Source: Lachnospiraceae bacterium oral taxon 096 (lineage in GTDB: Bacteria; Bacillota; Clostridia; Lachnospirales; Lachnospiraceae). Taken from it: a DNA stretch of 64,000 bases. The DNA lies in assembly GCA_018141845.1 (NCBI GenBank), contig CP073340.1:1389001-1453000 (forward strand). The letters run 5' to 3'. The translations under genes were made by a program, and so were the position numbers. Under the pieces are notes generated by a model. It ran no database searches and was not told the origin of the DNA. It worked only from the letters and a program-made list of their open reading frames with translations. Shown piece by piece: positions 1-8,389 of this stretch (position 1 is the stretch's first letter; every line of letters begins with the position of its first letter).

Positions 1-687
1 GTAATTAAGGCGGATGCAGCACCAGAAGAATCAGAGGTTCACATTGTAGAAGACAGTGTGCAAACAAATAATAATAATGATAATGATAATGCAACAGTAG
101 AGGCAGTGCCTTCCACTGTTGAGGAGACAGAGACAGCGCCACCGTCAACGACAGCAGCTCCTAAACAGACAACCGCAGTACAGGGACCATCTGCTGCAAA
201 GAAGACCACAAAGCCTGAGGTTGGACCTGGCGTAAAGAAGGAAACCCCTGCACCAACAACGGCAGCGTCGACAACAGCACCTGCGGCCACAGCAAAATCG
301 TCTGCTGATGGCAAGGACTACGATGCACTGCGTCAGGATATTGTCAATTATGCAAAGCAATTTATTGGTATTCCTTATGTATGGGGAGGAACTAGCTTGA
401 CAAAGGGTGTGGATTGTTCTGGTTATACCATGCAGATTTATGCACATTTTGGAATTAATACAGGTAGAACATCGAGAACACAGGCGGTAACCGGACGCCA
501 GATTCCAATTAGTGATGTAAAGCCAGGAGATTTGTTATTCTATGCGACAAGGGGAAGAATTGACCATGTTACAATGTACATTGGAAATGGAAAATTAGCC
601 AATGCCAGCTCAAAAAAAACAGGTGTGATTATCTCCGATATCTCTTATCGACAGCCAGTGAAAGCGGTGAGATTTCTTCCAGATTAA
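1..687 (+). CDS. NlpC/P60 family cell-wall endopeptidase, 5' truncated
   Basis: The frame is open from the first base of the window, so the true start lies upstream. The visible 228 residues begin with an Asn/Asp stretch and a long Thr/Ala/Pro/Lys-rich linker (about residues 20-105), typical of a disordered spacer that carries a catalytic domain away from the membrane. An NlpC/P60 domain follows. Cys139 in VDCSGY is the expected nucleophile and His189 in IDHVTMYIG the expected base; the third polar position (NASS) is Asn instead of the commoner His. Members cleave D-gamma-glutamyl-diamino acid bonds in peptidoglycan stem peptides. SH3-type targeting domains often precede this domain but would lie outside the window. 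A terminator-like hairpin follows the stop codon. Family call firm, substrate inferred. Confidence 0.88.
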   Translation, partial: VIKADAAPEESEVHIVEDSVQTNNNNDNDNATVEAVPSTVEETETAPPSTTAAPKQTTAVQGPSAAKKTTKPEVGPGVKKETPAPTTAASTTAPAATAKSSADGKDYDALRQDIVNYAKQFIGIPYVWGGTSLTKGVDCSGYTMQIYAHFGINTGRTSRTQAVTGRQIPISDVKPGDLLFYATRGRIDHVTMYIGNGKLANASSKKTGVIISDISYRQPVKAVRFLPD

Positions 688-705
688 AATAAAGAAATAC
701 TAAAA

Positions 706-730
706 GCAGGCGCATTTGCGTCTGTTTCTT
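706..730 (+). terminator. Intrinsic terminator after the NlpC/P60 gene
   Basis: An 8-bp stem with G-U pairs (706-713 with 717-724) and a short loop is followed by a T-rich run. It separates the wall hydrolase from the barnase-like gene. Confidence 0.55.
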
Positions 731-777
731 CTATATATAGGGGGAGTTTGAAAATATAAATTGGAGAGGTGATACTT

Positions 778-1347
778 GTGAAAAGTAAAGGTTGGTTATC
801 TAAACTTTTTCGTTGGCCATTATTTTCATTTGTTCTTGTAGCCTTGTTGCTAACAGCTTGTGCAATACAGGGACAAATGCCAAGTCAAAAGTCAATGCCT
901 GATGTTTATATCACATCACAGGAAGTGTCAACGGATGTGACGACGCCAGATGTGATGACACAGAAAAGATCGAGTGATTCTTCTGGGCAGAAGAAAAAGT
1001 TGGCAATAGAGGCGAGTGGTCACTACACGAGCAAAGAAGATGTGGCACTCTATATTCATACCTATAAAAAATTGCCACAAAATTATATTACAAAACAGAA
1101 GGCTCAAGAAAAGGGATGGGATTCCAAGGCTGGAAACTTAGATAAGGTTTTGCCAGGAATGAGCATTGGCGGAAGTGCATTTGGAAATTATGAGGGACAA
1201 CTGCCAAAGGCTAAGGGCAGAAAGTATTATGAATGTGATATTGACTATACAGGGGGATATCGCAATGAAAAGCGTTTGATCTATTCCAATGATGGTCTTG
1301 TTTTTTATACTCAAGATCACTACAAGACTTTTGAACAGTTATATTAG
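778..1347 (+). CDS. Barnase-type ribonuclease with lipoprotein signal
   Basis: The C-terminal 110 residues align by eye with Bacillus barnase, a guanyl-specific secreted RNase. The barnase catalytic set K27/E73/R83/R87/H102 maps to K106, E152, R162, R166 and H181 with identical spacing (46, 10, 4, 15), so the enzyme should be active. The N-terminus is a basic-hydrophobic signal ending in LLTAC (Cys28), a lipobox, so the protein is probably lipid-anchored outside the membrane; a Thr/Ser-rich linker follows (about 35-75). I place the start at the GTG at 778, 8 nt after GGAGAGG; a GTG at 769 overlaps that ribosome binding site and is less likely. The barstar gene begins 10 nt downstream. Unlike classic barnase, which is released by a simple secretion signal, this one carries a lipobox. 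Confidence 0.88.
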   Translation: MKSKGWLSKLFRWPLFSFVLVALLLTACAIQGQMPSQKSMPDVYITSQEVSTDVTTPDVMTQKRSSDSSGQKKKLAIEASGHYTSKEDVALYIHTYKKLPQNYITKQKAQEKGWDSKAGNLDKVLPGMSIGGSAFGNYEGQLPKAKGRKYYECDIDYTGGYRNEKRLIYSNDGLVFYTQDHYKTFEQLY

Positions 1348-1357
1348 GAGGAGAGAG

Positions 1358-1639
1358 ATGAAAAAGGTGATTGTGGATTTGCATGGAAAAAATAGTGCAG
1401 AAAAAATTCATGAGCAATTGGCAAAATGTTTGGATTTTCCTCCACACTATGGAAAAAACTTAGATGCCCTCTATGATTGTTTGACTGAGATTAGTAGAGA
1501 CACATGCATTGGTCTTTTTTATGATCCAAATGCAAAAAATGCAGAATATATTGAGAAGATATTGTGCGTGTGCTATGATGCAGAGGAGGAAAATGAGCAT
1601 ATTGCGATTATTTCTTCTCAACTTAGTGACAATGTATAG
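1358..1639 (+). CDS. Barstar-family ribonuclease inhibitor
   Basis: A 93-residue protein matching barstar, the intracellular inhibitor that plugs the barnase active site. The inhibitory helix is recognisable as YGKNLDALYDCL, with Asp36 and Asp40 at the positions of barstar Asp35 and Asp39; the Trp38 position of barstar is Tyr here. There is no signal peptide, as expected for a cytoplasmic protector. An AGGAGG site precedes the ATG, 10 nt after the barnase-like gene, so the two are cotranscribed. An in-frame start 69 nt upstream would lie inside the RNase gene and lacks a comparable ribosome binding site. Confidence 0.87.
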   Translation: MKKVIVDLHGKNSAEKIHEQLAKCLDFPPHYGKNLDALYDCLTEISRDTCIGLFYDPNAKNAEYIEKILCVCYDAEEENEHIAIISSQLSDNV

Positions 1640-1647
1640 AGGTAGAG

Positions 1648-3354
1648 ATGGAAAGTAGATGGATGTTATATACAAAGCGAGCTGATTTTCAAAAAATTTC
1701 AGCTCGCTTTTTGATTTCTCCAGTGACCGCCAGAGTGATGGTCAATCGAGATATTCAAGAAAAAGATATGGAAAAATATTTGCATGCAAAATTGGAAGAT
1801 TTGCATGATGCAAAGAAATTGAAAGATGGAGATAGAGCAGTAGAAATTATTGCTAGGGCAATTGAGCAAAAAAAGAAGATTCGTGTGGTGGGAGATTATG
1901 ATATTGATGGCGTGTGTGCTAGTTATATTCTAGTTACAGGATTGCACCGCATTGGTGCACAGGTAGATTGTGATATACCAGATCGAATCAAGGATGGTTA
2001 TGGCATTAATGCACAAATTATTGAAAAGGCAGCAGCGGATGGGATTGCTCTCATTATTACTTGTGACAATGGAATTGCTGCATTTGAAGCTATGGAATAT
2101 GCTCATCAAATGGGAATAGATGTCATTATTACTGACCATCACGAAGTATTTAAGGAGGAAGGCAAGGATAGATTGCCATTGGCTAAGGCCATTATCAATC
2201 CAAAGCAAGCAGATTGCCATTATCCTTTTGATGGCATTTGTGGTGCCGTGGTGGCATGGAAATTGGTGGAACTTTTCTATCGCTTTTTTGATGTATCCTA
2301 TGAGGAATGGAAGTTATTACTTTCTGTTGCTGCGATTGCGACGGTGGGTGATGTGATGCAATTAAAAGATGAAAATCGCATTATTGTGCGATATGGATTG
2401 CGAGCATTGGAAAAAACAAAAAATTTGGGACTTCGTGCACTCTTGCAGGTGTGTGAACTAGAAAATAAGGAGCTCACAGCCTATCATATTGGATTTATTA
2501 TTGGACCTTGTCTCAATGCAAGTGGAAGATTAAAGACAGCAAAGCTAGCTCTTGAACTGTTGATGAGTAAGGATATGGAGACAGCAAAGCAAAGGGCTAT
2601 GGAGTTAAAAAGGTTAAATGATGAGCGTAAGGATATGACACAGCAGGGGGTAGATCAGGCCATTGAAATCGTAGAAGCTGCACCTGAGGAAAAGGTGCTC
2701 GTGGTTTATTTGAGTGATTGTCATGAGTCACTTGCAGGGATTATTGCGGGAAGACTCAGGGAAAGATATCAAAGGCCAGCAATTGTCTTGACGGATGCAC
2801 AGGAAGAGGGAATGCTCAAGGGCTCTGGTCGCTCCATTGGGGCATATCCTATGTTTGAAAAACTCTGTGAAGCAGATGGATTTTTAAAAAAATATGGTGG
2901 TCATCCAATGGCAGCGGGGTTGAGCTTAAAAAAGGAAAATGTGGAAGCCTTTCGCCGATTTTTAAATGAGCATTCTAAACTTGTAGAAAGTGATTTTGTC
3001 AAAGAAGTTTGGATTGATGTTGCCATGCCCTTTGGCTATATTTCAGAGGACTTAGTTGCACAACTTGCACAACTTGCTCCCTTTGGACAGGGCAATGAAA
3101 GTCCAACTTTTGCACAAAAAGATGTGGAAATTTTGAATGCAAGAGTGCTTGGAAAAGACCACAATGTTGTTCGACTTTCCTTAAAAGATAGTGCGGGCAC
3201 AAGAATGGAAGGACTAGTGTTTACAGATGGTGATGCATTTATAGAAGAAGCAAAAAGATTCATCGATATCATCTATGCTCCACAGGTCAATGAGTATATG
3301 GGGCAGAGAACATTGCAGGTGGTAATTAGAGACTGGAAATTCAAATCAAAATAG
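1648..3354 (+). CDS. recJ: Single-stranded-DNA-specific exonuclease RecJ
   Basis: A 568-residue DHH-family phosphoesterase that degrades single-stranded DNA 5' to 3' in recombination and repair. Visible motifs are GDYDIDG (82-88), CDNG, DHH (163-165) and the DHHA1 motif GGHPMAAG (from 417), followed by the C-terminal OB-fold region. All metal-binding motifs appear intact and the length is normal for Firmicute RecJ. The start is 8 nt after the barstar stop, so recJ may read through from the barnase/barstar pair. It precedes glyA and apt; in many Firmicutes recJ is directly followed by apt, so glyA is an insertion into that order. Confidence 0.95.
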   Translation: MESRWMLYTKRADFQKISARFLISPVTARVMVNRDIQEKDMEKYLHAKLEDLHDAKKLKDGDRAVEIIARAIEQKKKIRVVGDYDIDGVCASYILVTGLHRIGAQVDCDIPDRIKDGYGINAQIIEKAAADGIALIITCDNGIAAFEAMEYAHQMGIDVIITDHHEVFKEEGKDRLPLAKAIINPKQADCHYPFDGICGAVVAWKLVELFYRFFDVSYEEWKLLLSVAAIATVGDVMQLKDENRIIVRYGLRALEKTKNLGLRALLQVCELENKELTAYHIGFIIGPCLNASGRLKTAKLALELLMSKDMETAKQRAMELKRLNDERKDMTQQGVDQAIEIVEAAPEEKVLVVYLSDCHESLAGIIAGRLRERYQRPAIVLTDAQEEGMLKGSGRSIGAYPMFEKLCEADGFLKKYGGHPMAAGLSLKKENVEAFRRFLNEHSKLVESDFVKEVWIDVAMPFGYISEDLVAQLAQLAPFGQGNESPTFAQKDVEILNARVLGKDHNVVRLSLKDSAGTRMEGLVFTDGDAFIEEAKRFIDIIYAPQVNEYMGQRTLQVVIRDWKFKSK

Positions 3355-3396
3355 GCTATACTGTTAGCGATATAATTATTTAGGAGGTTTGAAATT

Positions 3397-4647
3397 ATGG
3401 TGAATCAGGTTATGGAATTCATTGCACAATATGATCCAGAAGTCGGAAAGGCAATTCAAGCAGAGTGCGCAAGACAGAGAAGAAATTTAGAGCTGATTGC
3501 GTCAGAGAATATTGTGTCTGAGCCAGTGATGATGGCTATGGGCACGGTATTGACCAATAAGTATGCGGAGGGCTATCCAGGAAAGCGATATTATGGTGGC
3601 TGTGAAGATGTCGACGTGGTGGAGAGTATTGCAATCGAAAGAGCAAAGAAATTGTTTGGAGCAGACTATGCCAATGTGCAGCCACATTCAGGGGCACAGG
3701 CCAATATGGCGGTATTCTTGGCAATGTTAGAGCCAGGTGATATGGTGATGAGCATGAGCCTTGACCAAGGCGGACATCTTTCTCATGGTTCACCAGTAAA
3801 TTTTTCTGGAAGATATTTTAAGATTGTGTCATATGGTGTTGACCCAGCAACAGGATATATTGACTACGACAAGATGGAAGAAATTGCCATGGAGTGCAAG
3901 CCAAAACTATTGATTTCTGGTGCAAGTGCCTATGCGAGAAAGATTGACTTTAAGAGAATTCGAGAAATTTGCGACAAGTGTGGGGCCTATATGATGGTCG
4001 ATATTGCTCACATTGCAGGACTTGTGGCTGCAGGTGTTCATGAGAGCCCAATGCCTTATGCCGATGTGGTGACAACAACGACACATAAGACATTGCGTGG
4101 ACCAAGAGGTGGTTTGATTTTGGCTAATCAGGCTGCAGCGGATAAGTTTAATTTTAATAAGGCGGTATTTCCTGGAATTCAGGGTGGTCCACTTGAACAT
4201 GTGATTGCAGCAAAGGCCGTGTGCTTTGGAGAGGCACTAAAGCCGGAGTTTGTTGAGTATCAAAAGCAGGTGGCAAAGAATGCCAATGCCCTTGCAAAGG
4301 CGATGATTGCCCAGGGATTTAAGATCGTTTCTGGTGGAACAGACAATCATTTGATGCTTCTTGATTTAACAGGATTAGATGTGACAGGAAAGGAATTACA
4401 AAGAAGATGTGATGAAGTCTATATCACATTAAACAAGAATACAATTCCAAATGACCCACAGAGTCCATTTGTGACCAGTGGTGTTCGCATTGGTACACCA
4501 GCGATTACATCAAGGGGATTAAAGGAAGAAGATATGCCAAAGATTGCTGAGCTTGTATGGCTTGCCGCAACTGATTTTGAGGCAAAGGCAGATTATATTC
4601 GTGAGGAAGTAACAAAGCTTTGCGACAAATATCCAATTTATCAATAG
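3397..4647 (+). CDS. glyA: Serine hydroxymethyltransferase
   Basis: 416 residues. This PLP enzyme converts serine plus tetrahydrofolate to glycine plus 5,10-methylene-tetrahydrofolate, the main one-carbon entry point, which links it to the methionine genes further along the window. The PLP lysine is Lys231 in [14 protein letters not shown], and the N-terminal folate/PLP motifs ([21 protein letters not shown]) are intact. A strong AGGAGG precedes the ATG. A TATAAT-like box lies just upstream (3371-3376), but I see no good -35, so whether glyA has its own promoter is open. Confidence 0.97.
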   Translation: MVNQVMEFIAQYDPEVGKAIQAECARQRRNLELIASENIVSEPVMMAMGTVLTNKYAEGYPGKRYYGGCEDVDVVESIAIERAKKLFGADYANVQPHSGAQANMAVFLAMLEPGDMVMSMSLDQGGHLSHGSPVNFSGRYFKIVSYGVDPATGYIDYDKMEEIAMECKPKLLISGASAYARKIDFKRIREICDKCGAYMMVDIAHIAGLVAAGVHESPMPYADVVTTTTHKTLRGPRGGLILANQAAADKFNFNKAVFPGIQGGPLEHVIAAKAVCFGEALKPEFVEYQKQVAKNANALAKAMIAQGFKIVSGGTDNHLMLLDLTGLDVTGKELQRRCDEVYITLNKNTIPNDPQSPFVTSGVRIGTPAITSRGLKEEDMPKIAELVWLAATDFEAKADYIREEVTKLCDKYPIYQ

Positions 4648-4660
4648 GGGGCATTAGATA

Positions 4661-5185
4661 ATGAAGAAACTGGAAGATTATGTCATTAGCATTCCAGATT
4701 TTCCAGAGCCAGGGATTATCTTTCGCGATGTGACCAGTATTTTGCAGGATGCAGAGGGGTTAAAATTGAGCATCGATGGTCTGTGTGATCTTGTAAAAGA
4801 TATCGATTATGATCTTGTGGTGGGGGCAGAGTCGAGGGGATTTATTTTTGGTGTTCCTGTTGCTTATGCTCAGCACAAGGCCTTTGTTCCCGCAAGGAAA
4901 AAGGGAAAATTGCCAAGAGAGACCGTGTCTATGGACTATGACTTAGAGTATGGAAAGGCTACAGTGGAGATACATCGAGATGCCATTTTGCCAGGGCAAA
5001 AGGTAGTGATTATTGATGATCTCATTGCAACAGGGGGAACCATTGAGGCCATTGTCAAATTAGTGGAAGAACTTGGTGGCAAAGTAGTAAAGATTTGCTT
5101 TGTAATGGAGCTTGCAGGTTTAAGGGGAAGAGACAAGCTAAAGGGCTATGATGTATCCTCTTTGATTACTTACGAAGGAAAATAG
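4661..5185 (+). CDS. apt: Adenine phosphoribosyltransferase
   Basis: 174 residues, the usual Apt length. It salvages adenine with PRPP to give AMP in the cytoplasm. The PRPP-binding motif VIIDDLIATGGT (Asp119-Asp120 at its acidic pair) is complete, and the N-terminal PDFPEPGIIFRD block is characteristic of Apt rather than of other type I phosphoribosyltransferases. The gene starts 13 nt after glyA and is followed by a strong terminator, so it closes this transcription unit. Confidence 0.96.
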   Translation: MKKLEDYVISIPDFPEPGIIFRDVTSILQDAEGLKLSIDGLCDLVKDIDYDLVVGAESRGFIFGVPVAYAQHKAFVPARKKGKLPRETVSMDYDLEYGKATVEIHRDAILPGQKVVIIDDLIATGGTIEAIVKLVEELGGKVVKICFVMELAGLRGRDKLKGYDVSSLITYEGK

Positions 5186-5192
5186 AATGTGA

Positions 5193-5233
5193 GAGCGACT
5201 GCCTGTATTATTGTGGCAGTCGTTCATTTTTTA
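5193..5233 (+). terminator. Intrinsic terminator between apt and the cobalamin operon
   Basis: An 11-bp stem (5193-5203 with 5215-5225) is followed by a T-rich tract. It fills most of the 68-nt gap before cobO, which leaves no room for a cobalamin riboswitch. Confidence 0.85.
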
Positions 5234-5253
5234 TATTGTAGAAATGGAGAAAA

Positions 5254-5772
5254 ATGGACGGAAAAATTCATATTTACACTGGGGATGGAAAGGGAAAAAC
5301 AACAGCAGCTATGGGGTTAGCTGTTCGTGCAGCTGGCAGTGGAATGAAAGTCTATATTGCACAATTATTAAAAGACGGCTCGTCGAGTGAACTCAATATT
5401 TTGAGAACGATTGAAAATATTACTTGCCATTCTTGTAAAAAAAATTTTGGTTTTATTAAGTATATGGATCAGGAAACATTAAAAGAGGCAAAGGAATATT
5501 ACAGGAAGTATTTTCGAGAAGTGATTGATGGGGCGAAGAGCGTTGATCTTTTGGTTTTAGATGAATTTATGGCAGCTTATCAATATGATATGATTGATCG
5601 AGAAGAGGCACTTTACTTTTTAAAAAACAAACCAGAAAATCTAGAAATTGTACTTACGGGAAGAAATGTGCCATCAGAGATTGCCCATTTGGCCGATTAT
5701 CTTACAGATTGTAAGATGGTCAAGCATCCCTACACTCAGGGGCTTCCAGCAAGAAAGGGCATTGAGCTATGA
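5254..5772 (+). CDS. cobO: Cob(I)yrinic acid a,c-diamide adenosyltransferase
   Basis: 172 residues of the CobA/CobO/BtuR family. It transfers the 5'-deoxyadenosyl group of ATP to the cobalt of corrinoid intermediates. The glycine-rich P-loop GDGKGKTT (10-17) and the acidic LVLDEFMAA block match the family. It is the first gene of the 13-gene cobalamin operon and overlaps cbiD by 4 nt (ATGA). No promoter is convincing and no riboswitch is present in the short leader after the apt terminator. Confidence 0.93.
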   Translation: MDGKIHIYTGDGKGKTTAAMGLAVRAAGSGMKVYIAQLLKDGSSSELNILRTIENITCHSCKKNFGFIKYMDQETLKEAKEYYRKYFREVIDGAKSVDLLVLDEFMAAYQYDMIDREEALYFLKNKPENLEIVLTGRNVPSEIAHLADYLTDCKMVKHPYTQGLPARKGIEL

Positions 5773-6980
5773 CCATTGACGAGTATAATCAAACGAGGGA
5801 AGGAGAGATACTTAGAGCAGGCTATACCACGGGGACATCAGCAACAGCTGCGGCAGTGGCTGCATTGACGCTGTGGTTTTATAAAAAAGAGATAAATGAA
5901 GTGTCCGTGGAGTTGCCTATTGGAATTACCCTAGACATTCCCATTGAGGAGAATCAAATGGATGAGAGTAGTGCCTGCTGTGGTGTGAGAAAAAATGGTG
6001 GAGATGATCCAGATGCCACAGATGGAATGATGATCTATGCAAAGGTTTCTTGTGAGCTAGGCGAGGAGAGCGAAGTAAAGATTTTTGGTGGTGAAGGCAT
6101 TGGAAGAGTCAGTTGTTCAGGTCTTGACCAACCCATAGGAGAGGCAGCCATTAACTCTATACCAAGAAAAATGATTCGAGAAAACCTCTTAAAGAGGGCA
6201 AAAGAATGGGGATTGAAGGGAAAAATTTCTGCAACCATTTTTGCTCCAGAAGGAGAAGAAGTGGCAAAGAGAACATTCAATCCAAAACTTGGCATTGTTG
6301 GAGGAATTTCCATTTTAGGAACAACAGGAATTGTTGCTCCAATGAGTGTCAAGGCCTTGGTGGATACCATCAAGGTAGATATGCACTATCATATGCAAAA
6401 GGATTATCCAATTATTGCCGTTCCAGGAAATTACGGCATTCGATTTCTAAGTGAACAATATGGAATTGAAAGTGATATGACAGTGGAATTTAGTAATTAT
6501 ATTGGCGAAGCCATTGATATGGCTGTGCATATGGGTGTGGAAGAAATGTTGATCTGTGGACATCTTGGAAAGCTCATTAAGGTTGCTGGAAATATTATGA
6601 ACACACATTCTAATGATTCTGATTGTCGAATGGAGCTGATGGCTGCACATCTTTTAAAAGTTGAGGAAACTTTACTTTCTCCAGAACAGACACTTTCTCT
6701 GGCAAGAAAAATTTTAAATGCCAATACGACAGAGGAAGGAACTCGACTGTTAAAGGATCAGGGCATATTAAAAGAAGTGATGAATTCCCTTGGCGAGGCA
6801 ATGTATAGGGCTGTGATGCAAAGGGCAAAAAGAGCTCAAAATTTAAGGGATAAGCATAATAAAGAAAGTGGCCCATTGATTAGAATAGGAATTATCTCCT
6901 TTACTGTCGATGAAGGAGAGCTCATCTGTGCTGGTGAGGCAAAAAGATTGCAGAAAAAAATTAGGAAAGTGAGAGAATAA
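5769..6980 (+). CDS. cbiD: Cobalt-precorrin-5B (C1)-methyltransferase CbiD
   Basis: 403 residues. CbiD is diagnostic for the anaerobic cobalamin pathway and methylates C1 of cobalt-precorrin-5B. The N-terminal AGYTTGTSATAA motif (17-28) is the family signature, and the length is slightly above the usual 360-380. The gene overlaps cobO by 4 nt and shares one base with cbiL. CbiD acts directly after CbiG, which is not found in this window. Confidence 0.94.
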   Translation: MTIDEYNQTREGEILRAGYTTGTSATAAAVAALTLWFYKKEINEVSVELPIGITLDIPIEENQMDESSACCGVRKNGGDDPDATDGMMIYAKVSCELGEESEVKIFGGEGIGRVSCSGLDQPIGEAAINSIPRKMIRENLLKRAKEWGLKGKISATIFAPEGEEVAKRTFNPKLGIVGGISILGTTGIVAPMSVKALVDTIKVDMHYHMQKDYPIIAVPGNYGIRFLSEQYGIESDMTVEFSNYIGEAIDMAVHMGVEEMLICGHLGKLIKVAGNIMNTHSNDSDCRMELMAAHLLKVEETLLSPEQTLSLARKILNANTTEEGTRLLKDQGILKEVMNSLGEAMYRAVMQRAKRAQNLRDKHNKESGPLIRIGIISFTVDEGELICAGEAKRLQKKIRKVRE

Positions 6981-7660
6981 TGGGAAAGATGTATGGCGTT
7001 GGCGTTGGACCAGGAGATCCAGAGCTATTGACTGTAAAGGCCATTCGAGTGATGAAGGAGGCGGATTGCATTGTAGTGCCAGGAGAAGAGGTCGAAAGTA
7101 GTGTGGCTTTTTCGATTGCAAAGGTCGGTTACCCAGAGGTGACAAAGAAGAAAGTTTTTTCTGTTTCTATGCCGATGACAAAGGATAAGGAAGTACTGAA
7201 AAAGGCACATGAAGAGGCGGTTTTATCTATTAAAGAAAAATTAGAATCGGGACAAATCGTGGCCTTTTTAACCCTTGGAGATCCTACAATTTATTCCACC
7301 TATATGTATTTGCATAAAAAAATTACAGAACTTGGATTTGAAACAGAGATTGTCAGTGGTATTCCCTCATTTTGTGCTGCGGCGGCAAGACTTGGGATAA
7401 GTCTTGTGGAAAATCGAGAGCAGATGCATATTATTCCAGCGACTTATGGAATAGATGAAGTGATACATATGTCGGGCACAAAAGTATTGATGAAGGCAGG
7501 AAGAAAGGTTTCGAGTCTGAAAGAGGAAGTAAAAAAGATGGGGGCAAGGGCAATGCTTGTGGAAAATTGTGGAATGAAAGATGAGAAATTGTACACGAAC
7601 CTTGAAATGGCACCAGAGAAAACAGGTTATTATACAGTATTGATTGTAAAGGAAAAGTAG
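6980..7660 (+). CDS. cbiL: Cobalt-precorrin-2 C20-methyltransferase CbiL
   Basis: 226 residues of the tetrapyrrole methylase family, with the SAM-binding VGVGPGDPEL loop at residues 7-16 and LGDPTIYSTYMY, a motif typical of the C20 enzymes (CbiL/CobI). It adds the C20 methyl group to cobalt-precorrin-2. It overlaps cbiD by one base and abuts cbiH without any gap. The several tetrapyrrole methylases in this operon were separated by these loop motifs, so the assignment to C20 is likely rather than proven. Confidence 0.9.
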   Translation: MGKMYGVGVGPGDPELLTVKAIRVMKEADCIVVPGEEVESSVAFSIAKVGYPEVTKKKVFSVSMPMTKDKEVLKKAHEEAVLSIKEKLESGQIVAFLTLGDPTIYSTYMYLHKKITELGFETEIVSGIPSFCAAAARLGISLVENREQMHIIPATYGIDEVIHMSGTKVLMKAGRKVSSLKEEVKKMGARAMLVENCGMKDEKLYTNLEMAPEKTGYYTVLIVKEK

Positions 7661-8389
7661 ATGAATCAGATTTATGTTGTGGGCATTGGCCCTGGAAAAT
7701 ATGAGCAGATGACCATAGAGGCAGCACAGATTTTAGAGAAAGTAGATGTTATTGTCGGCTATACGGTCTATGTGGATTTGGTAAAGGAACATTTTCCAAA
7801 AAAGGAGTTTTTGACAACACCCATGCGTCAGGAACAAGATCGCTGTAAGTTGGCTTTTGAGGAGGCAATGACGGGAAAGGTTGTGGCATTGGTTTGTTCG
7901 GGAGATGCAGGAGTCTATGGATTGTCAGGGCTAATGCTAGAGATTGGAAGAGACTATCCAGAGTGCAATGTTGAGGTGATTGCGGGAGTTACTGCGGCTG
8001 TAAGTGGGGCGGCCGTGCTTGGAGCACCTCTAATCCATGATTTTGCATTGATTAGCTTGAGCGATTTGATGACTCCTTGGGAAAAGATTGAAAAGAGATT
8101 GCGTTGTGCCGCTGCTGCCGATTTTGTGATGGTATTATACAATCCTTCTAGCAAAAAGAGGGCCGACTATTTACAAAGGGCGTGTGAAATCATTTTATCT
8201 GAACAATCAGAGGATACCATTTGTGCCACTGTGGAAAATATTGGTCGAGAAGGAGAGAGGGCAAAGATTATGACACTGAAAGAATTAAAAGAGGAAAAAG
8301 TGAATATGTTCACCACGGTTTTTATTGGAAATTCTCAGACAAGGGTTGTTGGAAATCAGATGGTGACACCGAGAGGGTATCAACTATGA
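7661..8389 (+). CDS. cbiH: Cobalt-precorrin-3 C17-methyltransferase CbiH
   Basis: 242 residues. The start is GIGPGKYEQMT, and it carries CSGDAGVYGLSGL and VLYNPSSKKR, both typical of the CbiH/CobJ branch, which methylates C17 during ring contraction. It is the plain single-domain form; in some organisms CbiH is fused to CbiG, but there is no room for CbiG here. It starts immediately after the cbiL stop codon and overlaps the next gene by 4 nt. Confidence 0.92.
   Translation: MNQIYVVGIGPGKYEQMTIEAAQILEKVDVIVGYTVYVDLVKEHFPKKEFLTTPMRQEQDRCKLAFEEAMTGKVVALVCSGDAGVYGLSGLMLEIGRDYPECNVEVIAGVTAAVSGAAVLGAPLIHDFALISLSDLMTPWEKIEKRLRCAAAADFVMVLYNPSSKKRADYLQRACEIILSEQSEDTICATVENIGREGERAKIMTLKELKEEKVNMFTTVFIGNSQTRVVGNQMVTPRGYQL

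Noticed and set aside
145..447. 100-residue Cys/Arg-rich minus-strand ORF opposite the NlpC/P60 linker
   Set aside because: It is a mirror of the repetitive Thr/Ala-rich linker codons and has no start signals.
5186..5253. Cobalamin riboswitch in front of the B12 operon
   Set aside because: The gap is only 68 nt and mostly a terminator hairpin; the conserved B12-box core is not present.
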